Below, piece after piece: positions 18,322 through 26,357 of a stretch of 64,000 nt of DNA. Source of the stretch: an uncultured Sulfurovum sp. (GTDB lineage: Bacteria; Campylobacterota; Campylobacteria; Campylobacterales; Sulfurovaceae); assembly GCA_902727895.1 (NCBI GenBank), contig CACVAP010000039.1, positions 62,001-126,000 of the forward strand, in the 5' to 3' direction. The notes under the pieces are model-generated. The model was not told where the DNA came from. It saw only the letters and a program-made list of their open reading frames with translations, and did not search any database. The number at the start of each line of letters is the position of its first letter. Position 1 is the first letter of the stretch. Made by a program: the position numbers and the translations under genes.

Positions 18322-18630
18322 TTAAACTATTGGAGGTCGAAAATTACTTTTAGAGATAGAAAGGGGAAGTGTTAACGTTGTAAAGTTTAATTTTGTGTAA
18401 AAAGTATGAGGTGAGTTCATGTCCAGTAAGTCATAGATTATTGCCGAGAAATGAAAAGTTTCATGTAAGTCTATTAGATCATTACAACATTCACAATCTT
18501 CAATCAACTCATGTACTTCCAGTGTTACAGAACAGTCGTTATCAAAATGTTTTGCAAGAACCAAGTCATGGCTAATGGTAAAAAATAAGGAAAAAAACAC
18601 AAGAACAAAAACAACTTTTGACTTAAGCAT
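18322..18630 (-). CDS. Small exported Cys-rich protein ahead of the metal-efflux operon
   Basis: A 102-residue protein with a membrane-spanning signal sequence (residues 1-27), a cluster DCECCNDLIDLH that could bind metal, and the C-terminus SNFRPPIV. Small proteins ending in R-x-P-P-like tails are common next to copper/silver RND operons, so a metal-sensing or shuttling role is plausible. I cannot name the family. It is probably the first cistron of the TolC-adaptor-pump operon. Confidence 0.6.
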   Translation of the reverse strand: MLKSKVVFVLVFFSLFFTISHDLVLAKHFDNDCSVTLEVHELIEDCECCNDLIDLHETFHFSAIIYDLLDMNSPHTFYTKLNFTTLTLPLSISKSNFRPPIV

Positions 18631-18740
18631 AATAACCCTTTAAATTTTTCATATCTTATCATAATAATGTTAACCATAAATGAATCTTTAATTGTGATTA
18701 TCAAAGTTTTTAGCTAAAATATATCTAAAAAAAGAGAATT

Positions 18741-19091
18741 ATGATTTCAGGAACATACCTCCAAGTTTTAGCTGGATTAGCTTTATTTGCCTTATTAGAA
18801 CTCATCTACTTTGTACTTAAGTATAAAAAAACCATCAAACAACAAGAACTTACTATTAATGAGCAAAAAGAGAAACTCGAATGGTTACGTAAAACACTTG
18901 CAGAGAATGAACTTCAATCCATACAAACTGCACATGAGGTAGAAAAGAAAATGCTACTTTTAAACAACAGCATTGAAAGTTTAAATGAGAAAGCAAAAAG
19001 TGGTACAAAAAACCAAGTAGTTTCTAAAATTGAAGCACTACAAAGTACAAGAGAAAGATTATTGAAACGTGCAAATATTGGCTTAGATTAA
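18741..19091 (+). CDS. Membrane-anchored coiled-coil protein
   Basis: A 116-residue protein with one N-terminal transmembrane helix (about residues 7-25). A continuous charged helix follows, rich in Lys/Glu/Leu with heptad spacing (KTIKQQELTINEQKEKLEW). No enzymatic motif is present. The ATG has GAGAA upstream. Function unknown. Confidence 0.6.
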   Translation: MISGTYLQVLAGLALFALLELIYFVLKYKKTIKQQELTINEQKEKLEWLRKTLAENELQSIQTAHEVEKKMLLLNNSIESLNEKAKSGTKNQVVSKIEALQSTRERLLKRANIGLD

Positions 19092-19109
19092 AGAATCAAC
19101 AATTAGCTT

Positions 19110-19608
19110 ATGAAAAATCAATCTCACCTTGTTATAAAAATAATAATTGTTGCTATAAGTTACTTTATTTTAGGAAAAATAAGTTTCGCCATTACTCCTG
19201 ATAACTCTATTGTTAGTATTAGATTTGCTTTCAGTTGTTCATAGCCTCTCTATCGCATCCCTAAATTCAATAGAAGCTATTTTTGCCATCGTTTTATGGA
19301 GATTTTTTAAACTTGACAATAAACTCTCTACTCTCAAAGATGTAATAGACATCTTGCAAAAACTAGAGATTGTAGAAGAAAAAGATAAAGTTTTTATTCA
19401 TATAGAAGATAATGCTGGAGGCATTGAGCCTGAAATTATTTATACTATCTTTGAACCTTACTTTTCAACCAAAGAAGATAAAAACGGTACGGGATTAGGA
19501 TTATACATGTCTAAAATGATTATTGAGCAACACATGAATGGAAAACTTTATGCATCAAATACTGAACATGGGGTATGTTTTACTGTAGAATTGAAGATAG
19601 ACAATTAA
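19110..19608 (+). pseudogene. Decayed MASE1-type sensor histidine kinase
   Basis: The ATG at 19110 begins a 44-codon frame (KNQSHLVIKIIIVAISYFIL) that matches the first helix of MASE1 sensors and then hits a stop. Another frame from TTG at 19210 continues with internal MASE1 text ([20 protein letters not shown]). It then jumps directly to a HATPase end: [20 protein letters not shown] and [16 protein letters not shown]. The middle MASE1 helices, the PAS/DHp region and the phospho-accepting His are missing. At least two deletions and a frameshift are needed, so this is a remnant of a kinase normally of several hundred residues. Confidence 0.75.
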
Positions 19609-19690
19609 ATTCACACGCTCTTAAAACTTATCTCCAAACTAAAGCTCCTATCAATGCAATGTATTTATTAAGGAGGAATAAGATTCTCTG

Positions 19691-19719
19691 TTGACATAAA
19701 AATCCTATTATGATATACT
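19691..19719 (+). promoter_or_regulatory. Consensus sigma-70 promoter of mazEF
   Basis: TTGACA (19691-19696), a 17-base spacer and TATACT (19714-19719). Downstream, GGATATA occurs twice (19722 and 19738), a possible antitoxin operator for autoregulation. A full -35 is unusual beside the -10-only promoters of the surrounding genes and may reflect acquisition from another lineage. Confidence 0.65.
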
Positions 19720-19746
19720 TTGGATATACACCTAAAAGGATATATC

Positions 19747-19992
19747 ATGACAGCAACCATCTCAACTTGGGGTAATTCACAAGGCTTACGCTTTCCAAAA
19801 GACATTATGAAAGAGTTACAGTTGTCTATCGGCGACAAAGTTAAAATCTTCATTGAAAATCAAAAAATTGTTTTAGAACCCATAAAAAAAGAACGCAAAA
19901 AATATAACATTAACGACTTGGTTCAGCAATTGCCTCATGACTATAAAGCAGTAGAAGAGTTTAGCCATAAAATGGGAAAAGAAGAGTGGTAA
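19747..19992 (+). CDS. mazE: MazE-family antitoxin (AbrB-like DNA-binding)
   Basis: An 81-residue antitoxin starting at ATG 19747 behind AAAAGGA; an upstream ATG at 19720 lies inside the promoter and is not used. The AbrB swapped-hairpin domain is ISTWGNSQGLRFPKDIMKE..., followed by GDKVKIFIENQKIVLEP. The acidic C-terminal tail (about 55-81) would wrap the toxin. Its stop overlaps the mazF GTG. Confidence 0.88.
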   Translation: MTATISTWGNSQGLRFPKDIMKELQLSIGDKVKIFIENQKIVLEPIKKERKKYNINDLVQQLPHDYKAVEEFSHKMGKEEW

Positions 19993-20324
19993 AGTATATT
20001 CCTGAACAAGGAGATATTGTCGCTCTAAATTTTGACCCTCAAAGTGGACATGAACAAAAAGGTAGAAGACCAGCCATTATCATGAGTAACAAAGTTTTCA
20101 ACCAACATTTAGGCTTGGCGTTTGCCTGTCCCATTACCAATACAAAAAGAGATTTCCCCTTTCATGTAAAAGTGAAAAGTGAAAATCTCACGGGCTACAT
20201 CATGGCTGAACAGATGAAATCCATTGATTATAACTCTAGAAGTATTAAGTTTATAGAGAAAGCCGATGAAGAGACTATGAATCAAATACTAGGAATTATT
20301 GATAGTATCTTAGCTGACTCGTAG
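19986..20324 (+). CDS. mazF: MazF/PemK-family mRNA interferase toxin
   Basis: Sequence-specific endoribonuclease toxin of 112 residues. It starts with GTG and overlaps the mazE stop. Family marks are GDIVALNFDPQSGHEQKGRRPAII (conserved Arg and Pro), FACPITNTKRDFPFHV and GYIMAEQMKSIDY. The reading frame is intact, so the toxin is probably active. A hairpin follows the stop directly. Confidence 0.92.
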   Translation: MVKYIPEQGDIVALNFDPQSGHEQKGRRPAIIMSNKVFNQHLGLAFACPITNTKRDFPFHVKVKSENLTGYIMAEQMKSIDYNSRSIKFIEKADEETMNQILGIIDSILADS

Positions 20325-20346
20325 GGTGTTTTCCCCTGAAAACACC
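20325..20346 (+). terminator. Hairpin after mazF
   Basis: The 9-bp stem GGTGTTTTC / GAAAACACC with a CCCT loop starts at the base after the mazF stop. No U-tract follows, so it may act in mRNA stability or termination. Confidence 0.55.
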
Positions 20347-20436
20347 GTCAAGTAAAACCTTGGTCTTCCCTAACACTTTTTCTTCTTTGTTTCACAATGA
20401 AAGAAAATATCCATAGGGTATAGTAAAAAAGAATTA

Positions 20437-20658
20437 CTAAAAAGTAAAAATAGATTTAAGATAATATGGTATTGCCATAATAGCTATGGCAACTAAAATA
20501 TAGGAAACAATTGTTCCAATTAGCAAAATATTTGTAGCCTTTATGATTTTTCTTCCATGTTTATTTGCAGGATAAATTTCTCCACAATGGGGACAAACTA
20601 CAGCTTTATTTGAAACTTCTTTGTTACAAACTCTACAAGGGATAATATTTTCATTCAT
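20437..20658 (-). CDS. Small zinc-ribbon membrane protein
   Basis: A 73-residue protein with a zinc ribbon of two CxxC knuckles (PCRVCNKEV and VCPHCGEIYP, residues 8-26), a basic linker, and one transmembrane helix (about 45-68). The zinc-ribbon-plus-helix type is widespread and uncharacterised. A start at 20658 is supported by an A/G-rich leader. Confidence 0.7.
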   Translation of the reverse strand: MNENIIPCRVCNKEVSNKAVVCPHCGEIYPANKHGRKIIKATNILLIGTIVSYILVAIAIMAIPYYLKSIFTF

Positions 20659-20746
20659 TTATTTATTCTTTTTTTTAAAATTAAATTATAAAATTTATTA
20701 TATGTTTATATTCTTAAAATTCACACACAGTTAACCCCAACCCACT

Positions 20747-20830
20747 ATCCTACAATAAAACAATCTCGTAGGATAAAAAATGCCAACCAAAGAGCCTATC
20801 AATAAAAAATTATCTATTATAGAAAAATAA
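20747..20830 (+). other. Hairpin followed by a 16-codon open frame
   Basis: The inverted repeat ATCCTAC / GTAGGAT (20747-20753 and 20768-20774) is followed by AGGA and an ATG at 20780 that encodes MPTKEPINKKLSIIEK and a stop at 20830. The hairpin overlaps the possible ribosome-binding site. It could be a leader peptide, a tiny protein or the start of a lost gene. The next gene begins 70 bases later. Confidence 0.25.
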
Positions 20831-20899
20831 ACGCTTTAACAACCCACCTTATAGCTACTCTCATCTATAATAAGAAAAATATTAACAAAAAGTACTCAA

Positions 20900-21349
20900 A
20901 TGACTCTATTTATAGATGGTGATGCATTTCCTAATCTACTTAAACCGATTATCCTAAAAGCTATAGAACGCCTAAAATTAAAAACCTATGTGATTGCTAA
21001 CAAACGAATCACCATTGGTAATTCTAAACATGTTGAATACCTTGTAGTTGATGCTGGAGCAGATGAGGCTGACCATAAAATAGTGGAGATGGTTGAGATT
21101 GGTGACTTGGTTATTACAGCAGACATACCTTTGGCTGACCGAATCATAAGTCAAAATGCCCATGCTATTGACCACAGAGGTGAACTTTATAGCGTTGAAA
21201 ATGTCAAACAATATTTAACGATGAGAAATTTTATGCAAGAGATGCGAGATGCTGGGGAGATGACAGGTGGACCAAAAGCCTTTGGGCAAAAAGATGCCCA
21301 AAACTTTGCTAATCAATTAAATGCCTTTTTACAAAAGACATTAAAATAA
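20900..21349 (+). CDS. UPF0178 (YaiI/YqxD, DUF188) family protein
   Basis: A 149-residue NYN/PIN-like fold protein. The conserved start FIDGDAFPNLLKPII carries the acidic pair, and VVDAGADEADHKIVE, GDLVITADIPLAD and HRGELY follow. The C-terminal GGPKAFGQKDAQNFANQL is diagnostic for the family. The acidic residues suggest a metal-dependent nuclease, but no member has a settled function to my knowledge. Monocistronic. Confidence 0.9.
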   Translation: MTLFIDGDAFPNLLKPIILKAIERLKLKTYVIANKRITIGNSKHVEYLVVDAGADEADHKIVEMVEIGDLVITADIPLADRIISQNAHAIDHRGELYSVENVKQYLTMRNFMQEMRDAGEMTGGPKAFGQKDAQNFANQLNAFLQKTLK

Positions 21350-21352
21350 ATA

Positions 21353-21571
21353 TTATGCTTGTTTAGACTCTAAAATCATTTTAAGCATTTCATCTTTTAA
21401 TAAAAGCTTTTCTTTTTTCATTTTTTCAATCTCAACATCACTCATACCTACTCTACCATGTTCTGCGTCTTTCACATCTTGGTCAAGTTTATTGTGTTTT
21501 TCAAAAACTTTTGAAAAGTGTGCGTTACTCTGTTTTAATTCTGTAATCTCTGCTCTGTATTCTGCTAACAT
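21353..21571 (-). CDS. DUF465/YdcH-family small helical protein
   Basis: A 72-residue, all-helical, highly charged protein. The family pattern is seen in FSKVFEKHNKLDQDVKDAE near the middle and KMKKEKLLLKDEMLKMI near the end. Members are small cytoplasmic hairpins of unknown role. It is convergent with the UPF0178 gene, three bases away. Confidence 0.8.
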   Translation of the reverse strand: MLAEYRAEITELKQSNAHFSKVFEKHNKLDQDVKDAEHGRVGMSDVEIEKMKKEKLLLKDEMLKMILESKQA

Positions 21572-21706
21572 TTAAGTCCTTTAAGTTGTTATACCGTAAT
21601 TATAAGACAATCAATAACATTTTTTATTGACTTGGGTTAAGAATTTATAACTCTATCAAAGCTTTTTGATATAATCTCACCATTAAATAAAAAGGTCAAA
21701 TTTCCT

Positions 21707-23116
21707 ATGCATATCTACGACAGCGTTAAAAAAACAAAACTACCATTTGAACCCATCACTCCTAGAAAAGCTTCCATCTATGTTTGTGGACCAACCGTTT
21801 ATGATGATGCACACTTAGGACATGCCCGTTCAAGCCTAAGTTTTGACCTTTTAACACGTACCTTAAAAGCCCTAGGCTATGACGTAACCATGGCTAAAAA
21901 CTTTACAGACATAGATGACAAAATCATCAAAAAAGTACGTGAAACAGGTGACAGTTTAGAAAAAATAACGACACACTACATTGATGTTTATAAAAAAGAA
22001 ATGCGTGCTTTAGGCGTAAGCGATGCAGACATTGAACCAAAAGCTACCGAATCATTAAAAGCTATGGAATCAATGATTAACGGACTCATTGAAAAAGACA
22101 TTGCTTATGTAGTAGACTCTGGGGATGTTTACTTTGATACCTCTAAAGATGCACACTACGGAGATATTTCTCACCAAGTAGTCAATGACGAATACAATCA
22201 AAGCCGTGTAGAACATAACGCTGAAAAAAGAAATCCAAAAGACTTTGCACTCTGGAAAGCTTGTGCTGAAGACGAAGACATTTGTTTTGAAACCTCATTC
22301 TCAAAAGGTCGTCCAGGTTGGCACTTAGAATGTTCAGCCATGATTGAAAAACACTTTGCACATACTCATAGTAACGACGAATATAGCATTGACATTCATG
22401 GAGGAGGAGCAGACTTACTTTTCCCTCACCATGAAAATGAAGCAGCCCAAAGCCGTTGTTCCACAGGTCATGAACTCTCAAAATACTGGATGCATAATGG
22501 TTTTGTAAATATTGACGGTGAAAAGATGTCAAAGTCTTTAGGAAACTCTTTCTTTATTAAAGATGCCCTCAAAATTTACGATGGAGAGATTTTAAGAAAT
22601 TATCTTATCTCTATTCACTATAGAAATGATTTTAATTTTAATGAGGAAGATTTACTAAACTCTAAAAAGCGTTTAGACAAACTTTACAGACTTAAAAAGC
22701 GTGTAACCCCAACCAAAGCTTCTAAGCCTAATATTGCCTTTCAAAAAGCCATTATGGCTGCGATGTCTGACGACTTAAATATTTCTGTGGCATTAGCAAA
22801 CATTGAAGAGATGATAAGTGAAGCCAACGATAAATTTGACGAAAACCCAAAAGACAAAGGGCTTAAAAAAGAGACTTTAGCTAACATAGAACTTATAGAC
22901 GAACTTCTAGGTTTTGGAGGGAAAGAGCCTTTTTCTTATTTCCAAATAGGAATTAATGAAGAAACTAAAGAAAAAATTGAAGCTCTTATTCTTGCTAGAG
23001 ATGAAGCTAAAAAAGAAAAAGAATACGAAAAGTCAGATGCTATTCGTGATGAAATTTCTGCCATGGGAATTTCTATTATGGACACAGCCAATGGTACACT
23101 TTGGGAAAAACTCTAA
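21707..23116 (+). CDS. cysS: Cysteinyl-tRNA synthetase
   Basis: Class I synthetase of 469 residues that charges tRNA-Cys. It shows the HIGH-type signature AHLGHARSS with CGPTVYD before it (zinc-binding Cys29), the ECSAMIEKHF and DIHGGGADLLFPHHENE zinc and active-site region, and KMSKSLGN (about 274-281). Its C-terminal anticodon-binding domain is normal. The start ATG at 21707 follows AAAAGGTC. Confidence 0.96.
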   Translation: MHIYDSVKKTKLPFEPITPRKASIYVCGPTVYDDAHLGHARSSLSFDLLTRTLKALGYDVTMAKNFTDIDDKIIKKVRETGDSLEKITTHYIDVYKKEMRALGVSDADIEPKATESLKAMESMINGLIEKDIAYVVDSGDVYFDTSKDAHYGDISHQVVNDEYNQSRVEHNAEKRNPKDFALWKACAEDEDICFETSFSKGRPGWHLECSAMIEKHFAHTHSNDEYSIDIHGGGADLLFPHHENEAAQSRCSTGHELSKYWMHNGFVNIDGEKMSKSLGNSFFIKDALKIYDGEILRNYLISIHYRNDFNFNEEDLLNSKKRLDKLYRLKKRVTPTKASKPNIAFQKAIMAAMSDDLNISVALANIEEMISEANDKFDENPKDKGLKKETLANIELIDELLGFGGKEPFSYFQIGINEETKEKIEALILARDEAKKEKEYEKSDAIRDEISAMGISIMDTANGTLWEKL

Positions 23117-23126
23117 ATTTAAATCT

Positions 23127-23849
23127 TTAAAGTTTATCTCTATTATCAGTACCTACCCCAACATAGCCATTAGCGTGTAGGTCTGAATTTTCTTTATAGC
23201 CTCTATAAAGTTTAGAGGCAATTCTATCTAAAAGAAAGTCACTCATACCATTTAAGAATGCATACGATTGATTGTCTTTTTCATGATGATTATCATGATG
23301 TTTCATCGACAATAATAAATTCATTTTTTGTAAAAACAACACTACTTTAGAATTTGAGTTATGACATAAAAAATGAGACACCTCAGCTACCGATGATAAG
23401 ATACCTACAAGTATCAAAGTAAGTAAAATATATTCACTCACAGAAAACAGACTTAAAATCACCGTCAAGATCAAAAAAGGAACTAACCAAAACTTAGGAC
23501 CAGACTCATTAAAGTAAATCCTAACAATAGAAAAGTTCTTATATTCTGGCGTTCGATGATGTAGATGAAAACTAGCAATAAAGGGACCAACCATAGAGTC
23601 ATATCTGTCATTGTTGTCCATGTACATATGCACATACCCATTTACAAAGTCTGTAATAAAATAAGAAATAAACAATATAAGAAAAAATATATACCACTCA
23701 ATGGAAAAAGTAAAAAGCAAAATAAACAGATACATCTGCATGCCCACATTTAAAATAGATACCAATTTATAAATTTTTTGATAGTTTTTGTTGTCATGGT
23801 ATTGGGTCATCGCCTTATTAAAAGCTCGCTGTTTTGTATTTAAATTCAT
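23127..23849 (-). CDS. CarF/TMEM189-like membrane lipid desaturase
   Basis: A 240-residue polytopic protein with four or more membrane spans and a full set of histidine clusters: DFVNGYVHMYMD (about 68-79), SFHLHHRTPEY (about 94-104), EVSHFLCHN (about 158-166) and MKHHDNHHEKDNQSY (about 185-199). This pattern fits the family of CarF and the plasmanylethanolamine desaturase TMEM189/PEDS1, di-iron enzymes that make vinyl-ether lipids. General fatty-acid hydroxylase folds are an alternative. Convergent with cysS. Confidence 0.65.
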   Translation of the reverse strand: MNLNTKQRAFNKAMTQYHDNKNYQKIYKLVSILNVGMQMYLFILLFTFSIEWYIFFLILFISYFITDFVNGYVHMYMDNNDRYDSMVGPFIASFHLHHRTPEYKNFSIVRIYFNESGPKFWLVPFLILTVILSLFSVSEYILLTLILVGILSSVAEVSHFLCHNSNSKVVLFLQKMNLLLSMKHHDNHHEKDNQSYAFLNGMSDFLLDRIASKLYRGYKENSDLHANGYVGVGTDNRDKL

Positions 23850-23951
23850 AGTCCCTGACTATATAACATCTCCAATTAATAGTGACTTATACTCGAAAAA
23901 AGTGAAATTTGATATAATACAAGAAATAAAATATTATATTAAAAGAAAAAA

Positions 23952-25661
23952 ATGAAAAACCTATTTAAACAATACCTACCCTATCTCATAAATTATAAGC
24001 GTCAATTTATCTTTGCTATTTTAGGAATGATAGCTGTAGCCATTGGAACCATGGGAACAGCACAAATGATTAAACCCTTACTCGATGACATTTTTGTAGC
24101 CAAAGATAAGAACATGCTTATCCTTATGCCTTTCATAATTATTGCTGTATTTTCACTAAAAGGAATTGGTCAATACATCCAAACTTACTACATGTCATTC
24201 ATAGGGCTTGATGTCGTTAGAAAGCTACGTGACAACCTAGTAACTCACCTTACCTACCAAGACATTAGTTTCTTTCAAAAAATGCACACAGGTGAAATCT
24301 TGTCACGTGTCACCAATGACATTGGACGAATTCAAACGGTTGTAACCAAAATTATTCCAGACTTTATTCGAGAGACTTTAACCATAGTTGCGCTAACAGG
24401 TTATGTTATTTATGAAAGTCCTAAACTGGCTTTTTATTTTCTAATTATTATGCCCATAGCACTCTACCCCTTAAGTCTTTTGGCGAAAAAAATGAAACGC
24501 TACTCTAAACTTTCACAAGAAAGTACTTCAGACATGACTTCACGTTTAGGTGAAATCTTTTCAAACATAGAGGTAATCAAATCTAATTCAAGCCAAAAAC
24601 TAGAAAGTAAAAAGTTTGCCACTGAAAACCAAAATGTTTTTAAATACCTGCTTAAACAAGTGAAAGTTGCTGCGCTTACTTCTCCTCTTATGGAAATACT
24701 AGGTTCAATTGCTATTGGTGTTGTTATCTATATAGGTGGTACTGAGGTGATTGAAGGTCGTATGACAGTGGGTGCATTCTTTGCTTTTTCAGCAGCACTT
24801 TTTATGCTTTATACCCCAATTAAACGTATTTCTAAACTTTATAACCAAGCACAAGATGCTGTCGTTGCCAATGAGCGTATGTTTCAACTTCTCAATACTA
24901 AACCCAAAATTGTCTCAGGTAAAACTGAACTAAAAGAGCAAATTAAACATCTATCTGTTATGAATACCTCTTTAAAATATGACGATAAAATAGCTTTAAA
25001 TAACATATCTGTAGGCGTTGACCGTGGTGAGAGCATTGCGCTTGTAGGTGACTCTGGTGCTGGTAAATCTTCTTTAGTAAATCTTTTAGTTCGTTTCTAC
25101 GACCCAAGTGAAGGGGAAATAGTGATTAATGAAAAGTACAATACCAAAGACCTTACCTTAGAGTCTCTACACAAAAAAGTAGCCTATGTAACCCAACGTA
25201 TTTATATATTTAATGACACCATTGCACAAAACATTGCTTACGGTCAAGAATTTTCAGAAGAGAAAGTAAAAGAAGCATTAAAAAAAGCACATGCTTTGGA
25301 CTTCATAGAAGAACTAGATGATGGTATAAACACCATGCTAACCGAAAACGGAAATAACCTATCAGGTGGGCAAAGACAGAGAATAGCACTTGCCCGTGCC
25401 ATTTATAAAGAACCTGATGTTCTCATACTCGATGAAGCTACTTCAGCCCTAGACAACAAAAGTGAAGCCCTCATTCAAAAAGCACTAGAAGCTCTTAAAC
25501 ATGAGATGATAACCATTACAGTAGCCCACCGTTTAAGTACCATAGAAAATTCAGATGCTATTTTGGTGTTTAAAGATGGAGAAATTGTTTGTAGAGGTCA
25601 ACATGAAGACCTTATAAATGACTGTGAAGAGTATCAGAAGCTAGCGAAGGTTTTGGTATAA
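23952..25661 (+). CDS. msbA: MsbA-like ABC lipid exporter
   Basis: A 569-residue half-transporter with six N-terminal membrane helices and a C-terminal ATPase. Visible motifs: Walker A GDSGAGKSSL (about 362-371), Q-loop YVTQRIYIF, signature LSGGQRQRIALARA, Walker B VLILDEATSALD, and H-loop VAHRLSTI. The fused architecture and absence of a partner gene support lipid A-core export, but close multidrug relatives cannot be excluded. Confidence 0.85.
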   Translation: MKNLFKQYLPYLINYKRQFIFAILGMIAVAIGTMGTAQMIKPLLDDIFVAKDKNMLILMPFIIIAVFSLKGIGQYIQTYYMSFIGLDVVRKLRDNLVTHLTYQDISFFQKMHTGEILSRVTNDIGRIQTVVTKIIPDFIRETLTIVALTGYVIYESPKLAFYFLIIMPIALYPLSLLAKKMKRYSKLSQESTSDMTSRLGEIFSNIEVIKSNSSQKLESKKFATENQNVFKYLLKQVKVAALTSPLMEILGSIAIGVVIYIGGTEVIEGRMTVGAFFAFSAALFMLYTPIKRISKLYNQAQDAVVANERMFQLLNTKPKIVSGKTELKEQIKHLSVMNTSLKYDDKIALNNISVGVDRGESIALVGDSGAGKSSLVNLLVRFYDPSEGEIVINEKYNTKDLTLESLHKKVAYVTQRIYIFNDTIAQNIAYGQEFSEEKVKEALKKAHALDFIEELDDGINTMLTENGNNLSGGQRQRIALARAIYKEPDVLILDEATSALDNKSEALIQKALEALKHEMITITVAHRLSTIENSDAILVFKDGEIVCRGQHEDLINDCEEYQKLAKVLV

Positions 25662-25663
25662 AC

Positions 25664-25996
25664 CTACGCTAAAATAGTTCGTTTATTACATCTTTCAAGT
25701 TCTACCTTAAGCCGTAGAACTTCTTTCTTTAAAGCTGCATTTTCATCTTTTAAAGTCATTTTTTTTACAGGATCTTCAATAACTCTTTTCTTTTCTTCTT
25801 CCATGTCAACATACTCAACTTCTTTTCCATTTTCTTCAATCAATATACTTTTTATCTCTTGATTACGAACCATTTTCATGACTTTAAAATAGCTAAGTTT
25901 GTGCATTTGAGCATAGGCTCTCAGGGTAACATTTTCGATTATTAATCCTTTACTTAACTGGTAATTTTTCTGCTTTCCAAGCATTAATTCCACCAC
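25664..25996 (-). CDS. Small HTH/coiled-coil protein at the end of the xseA operon
   Basis: A 110-residue protein. Residues 24-50 (LRAYAQMHKLSYFKVMKMVR) look like an excisionase/MerR-type helix-turn-helix. Residues 80-104 form a Lys/Glu/Leu coiled coil (ENAALKKEVLRLKVELE). The frame overlaps the rhodanese gene by 47 bases, unusually long, so the true start may be further in, although no better start codon is visible. It could be the regulator of this operon; that is inference. Confidence 0.6.
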   Translation of the reverse strand: MVELMLGKQKNYQLSKGLIIENVTLRAYAQMHKLSYFKVMKMVRNQEIKSILIEENGKEVEYVDMEEEKKRVIEDPVKKMTLKDENAALKKEVLRLKVELERCNKRTILA

Positions 25997-26357
25997 TCAA
26001 ATTAAGGGGTGTAAAACCATTTTTTTCTAACATTCTTGAAGCAGATACCGAACGGCTTCCACTACGACAATAAACCAATACTTTTTTAGATTTGTTTAGG
26101 CTACTCAGATTCTGACTTAACTCATTTAACGGTATATGTTTTGCTTTTGCAATTTTTCCATCATCTCTAACCTCTTCAGCTGTACGAACATCCAAAACAG
26201 TTACATTTTTATCTTTTTTAATCATATGCTGTGCTGCTTTTACAGAGACTGACTCAAAGTTAGCCATTATTATTCCTTTGGAATAAAGAATATAAAACAC
26301 TAACACCAACACCACTACTAACCACAATATATTATCCATACTTATCTTCACTTTCAT
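25950..26357 (-). CDS. Membrane-anchored rhodanese-like protein
   Basis: Residues 8-28 form a transmembrane anchor; the rest is one rhodanese domain with VLDVRTAEEV (about 54-63) and the active-site loop YCRSGSRS (Cys about 97), then GGINAW. The intact Cys suggests sulfur transfer or persulfide handling. The start overlaps the xseA stop by four bases, so translation is coupled. Confidence 0.85.
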   Translation of the reverse strand: MKVKISMDNILWLVVVLVLVFYILYSKGIIMANFESVSVKAAQHMIKKDKNVTVLDVRTAEEVRDDGKIAKAKHIPLNELSQNLSSLNKSKKVLVYCRSGSRSVSASRMLEKNGFTPLNLSGGINAWKAEKLPVK

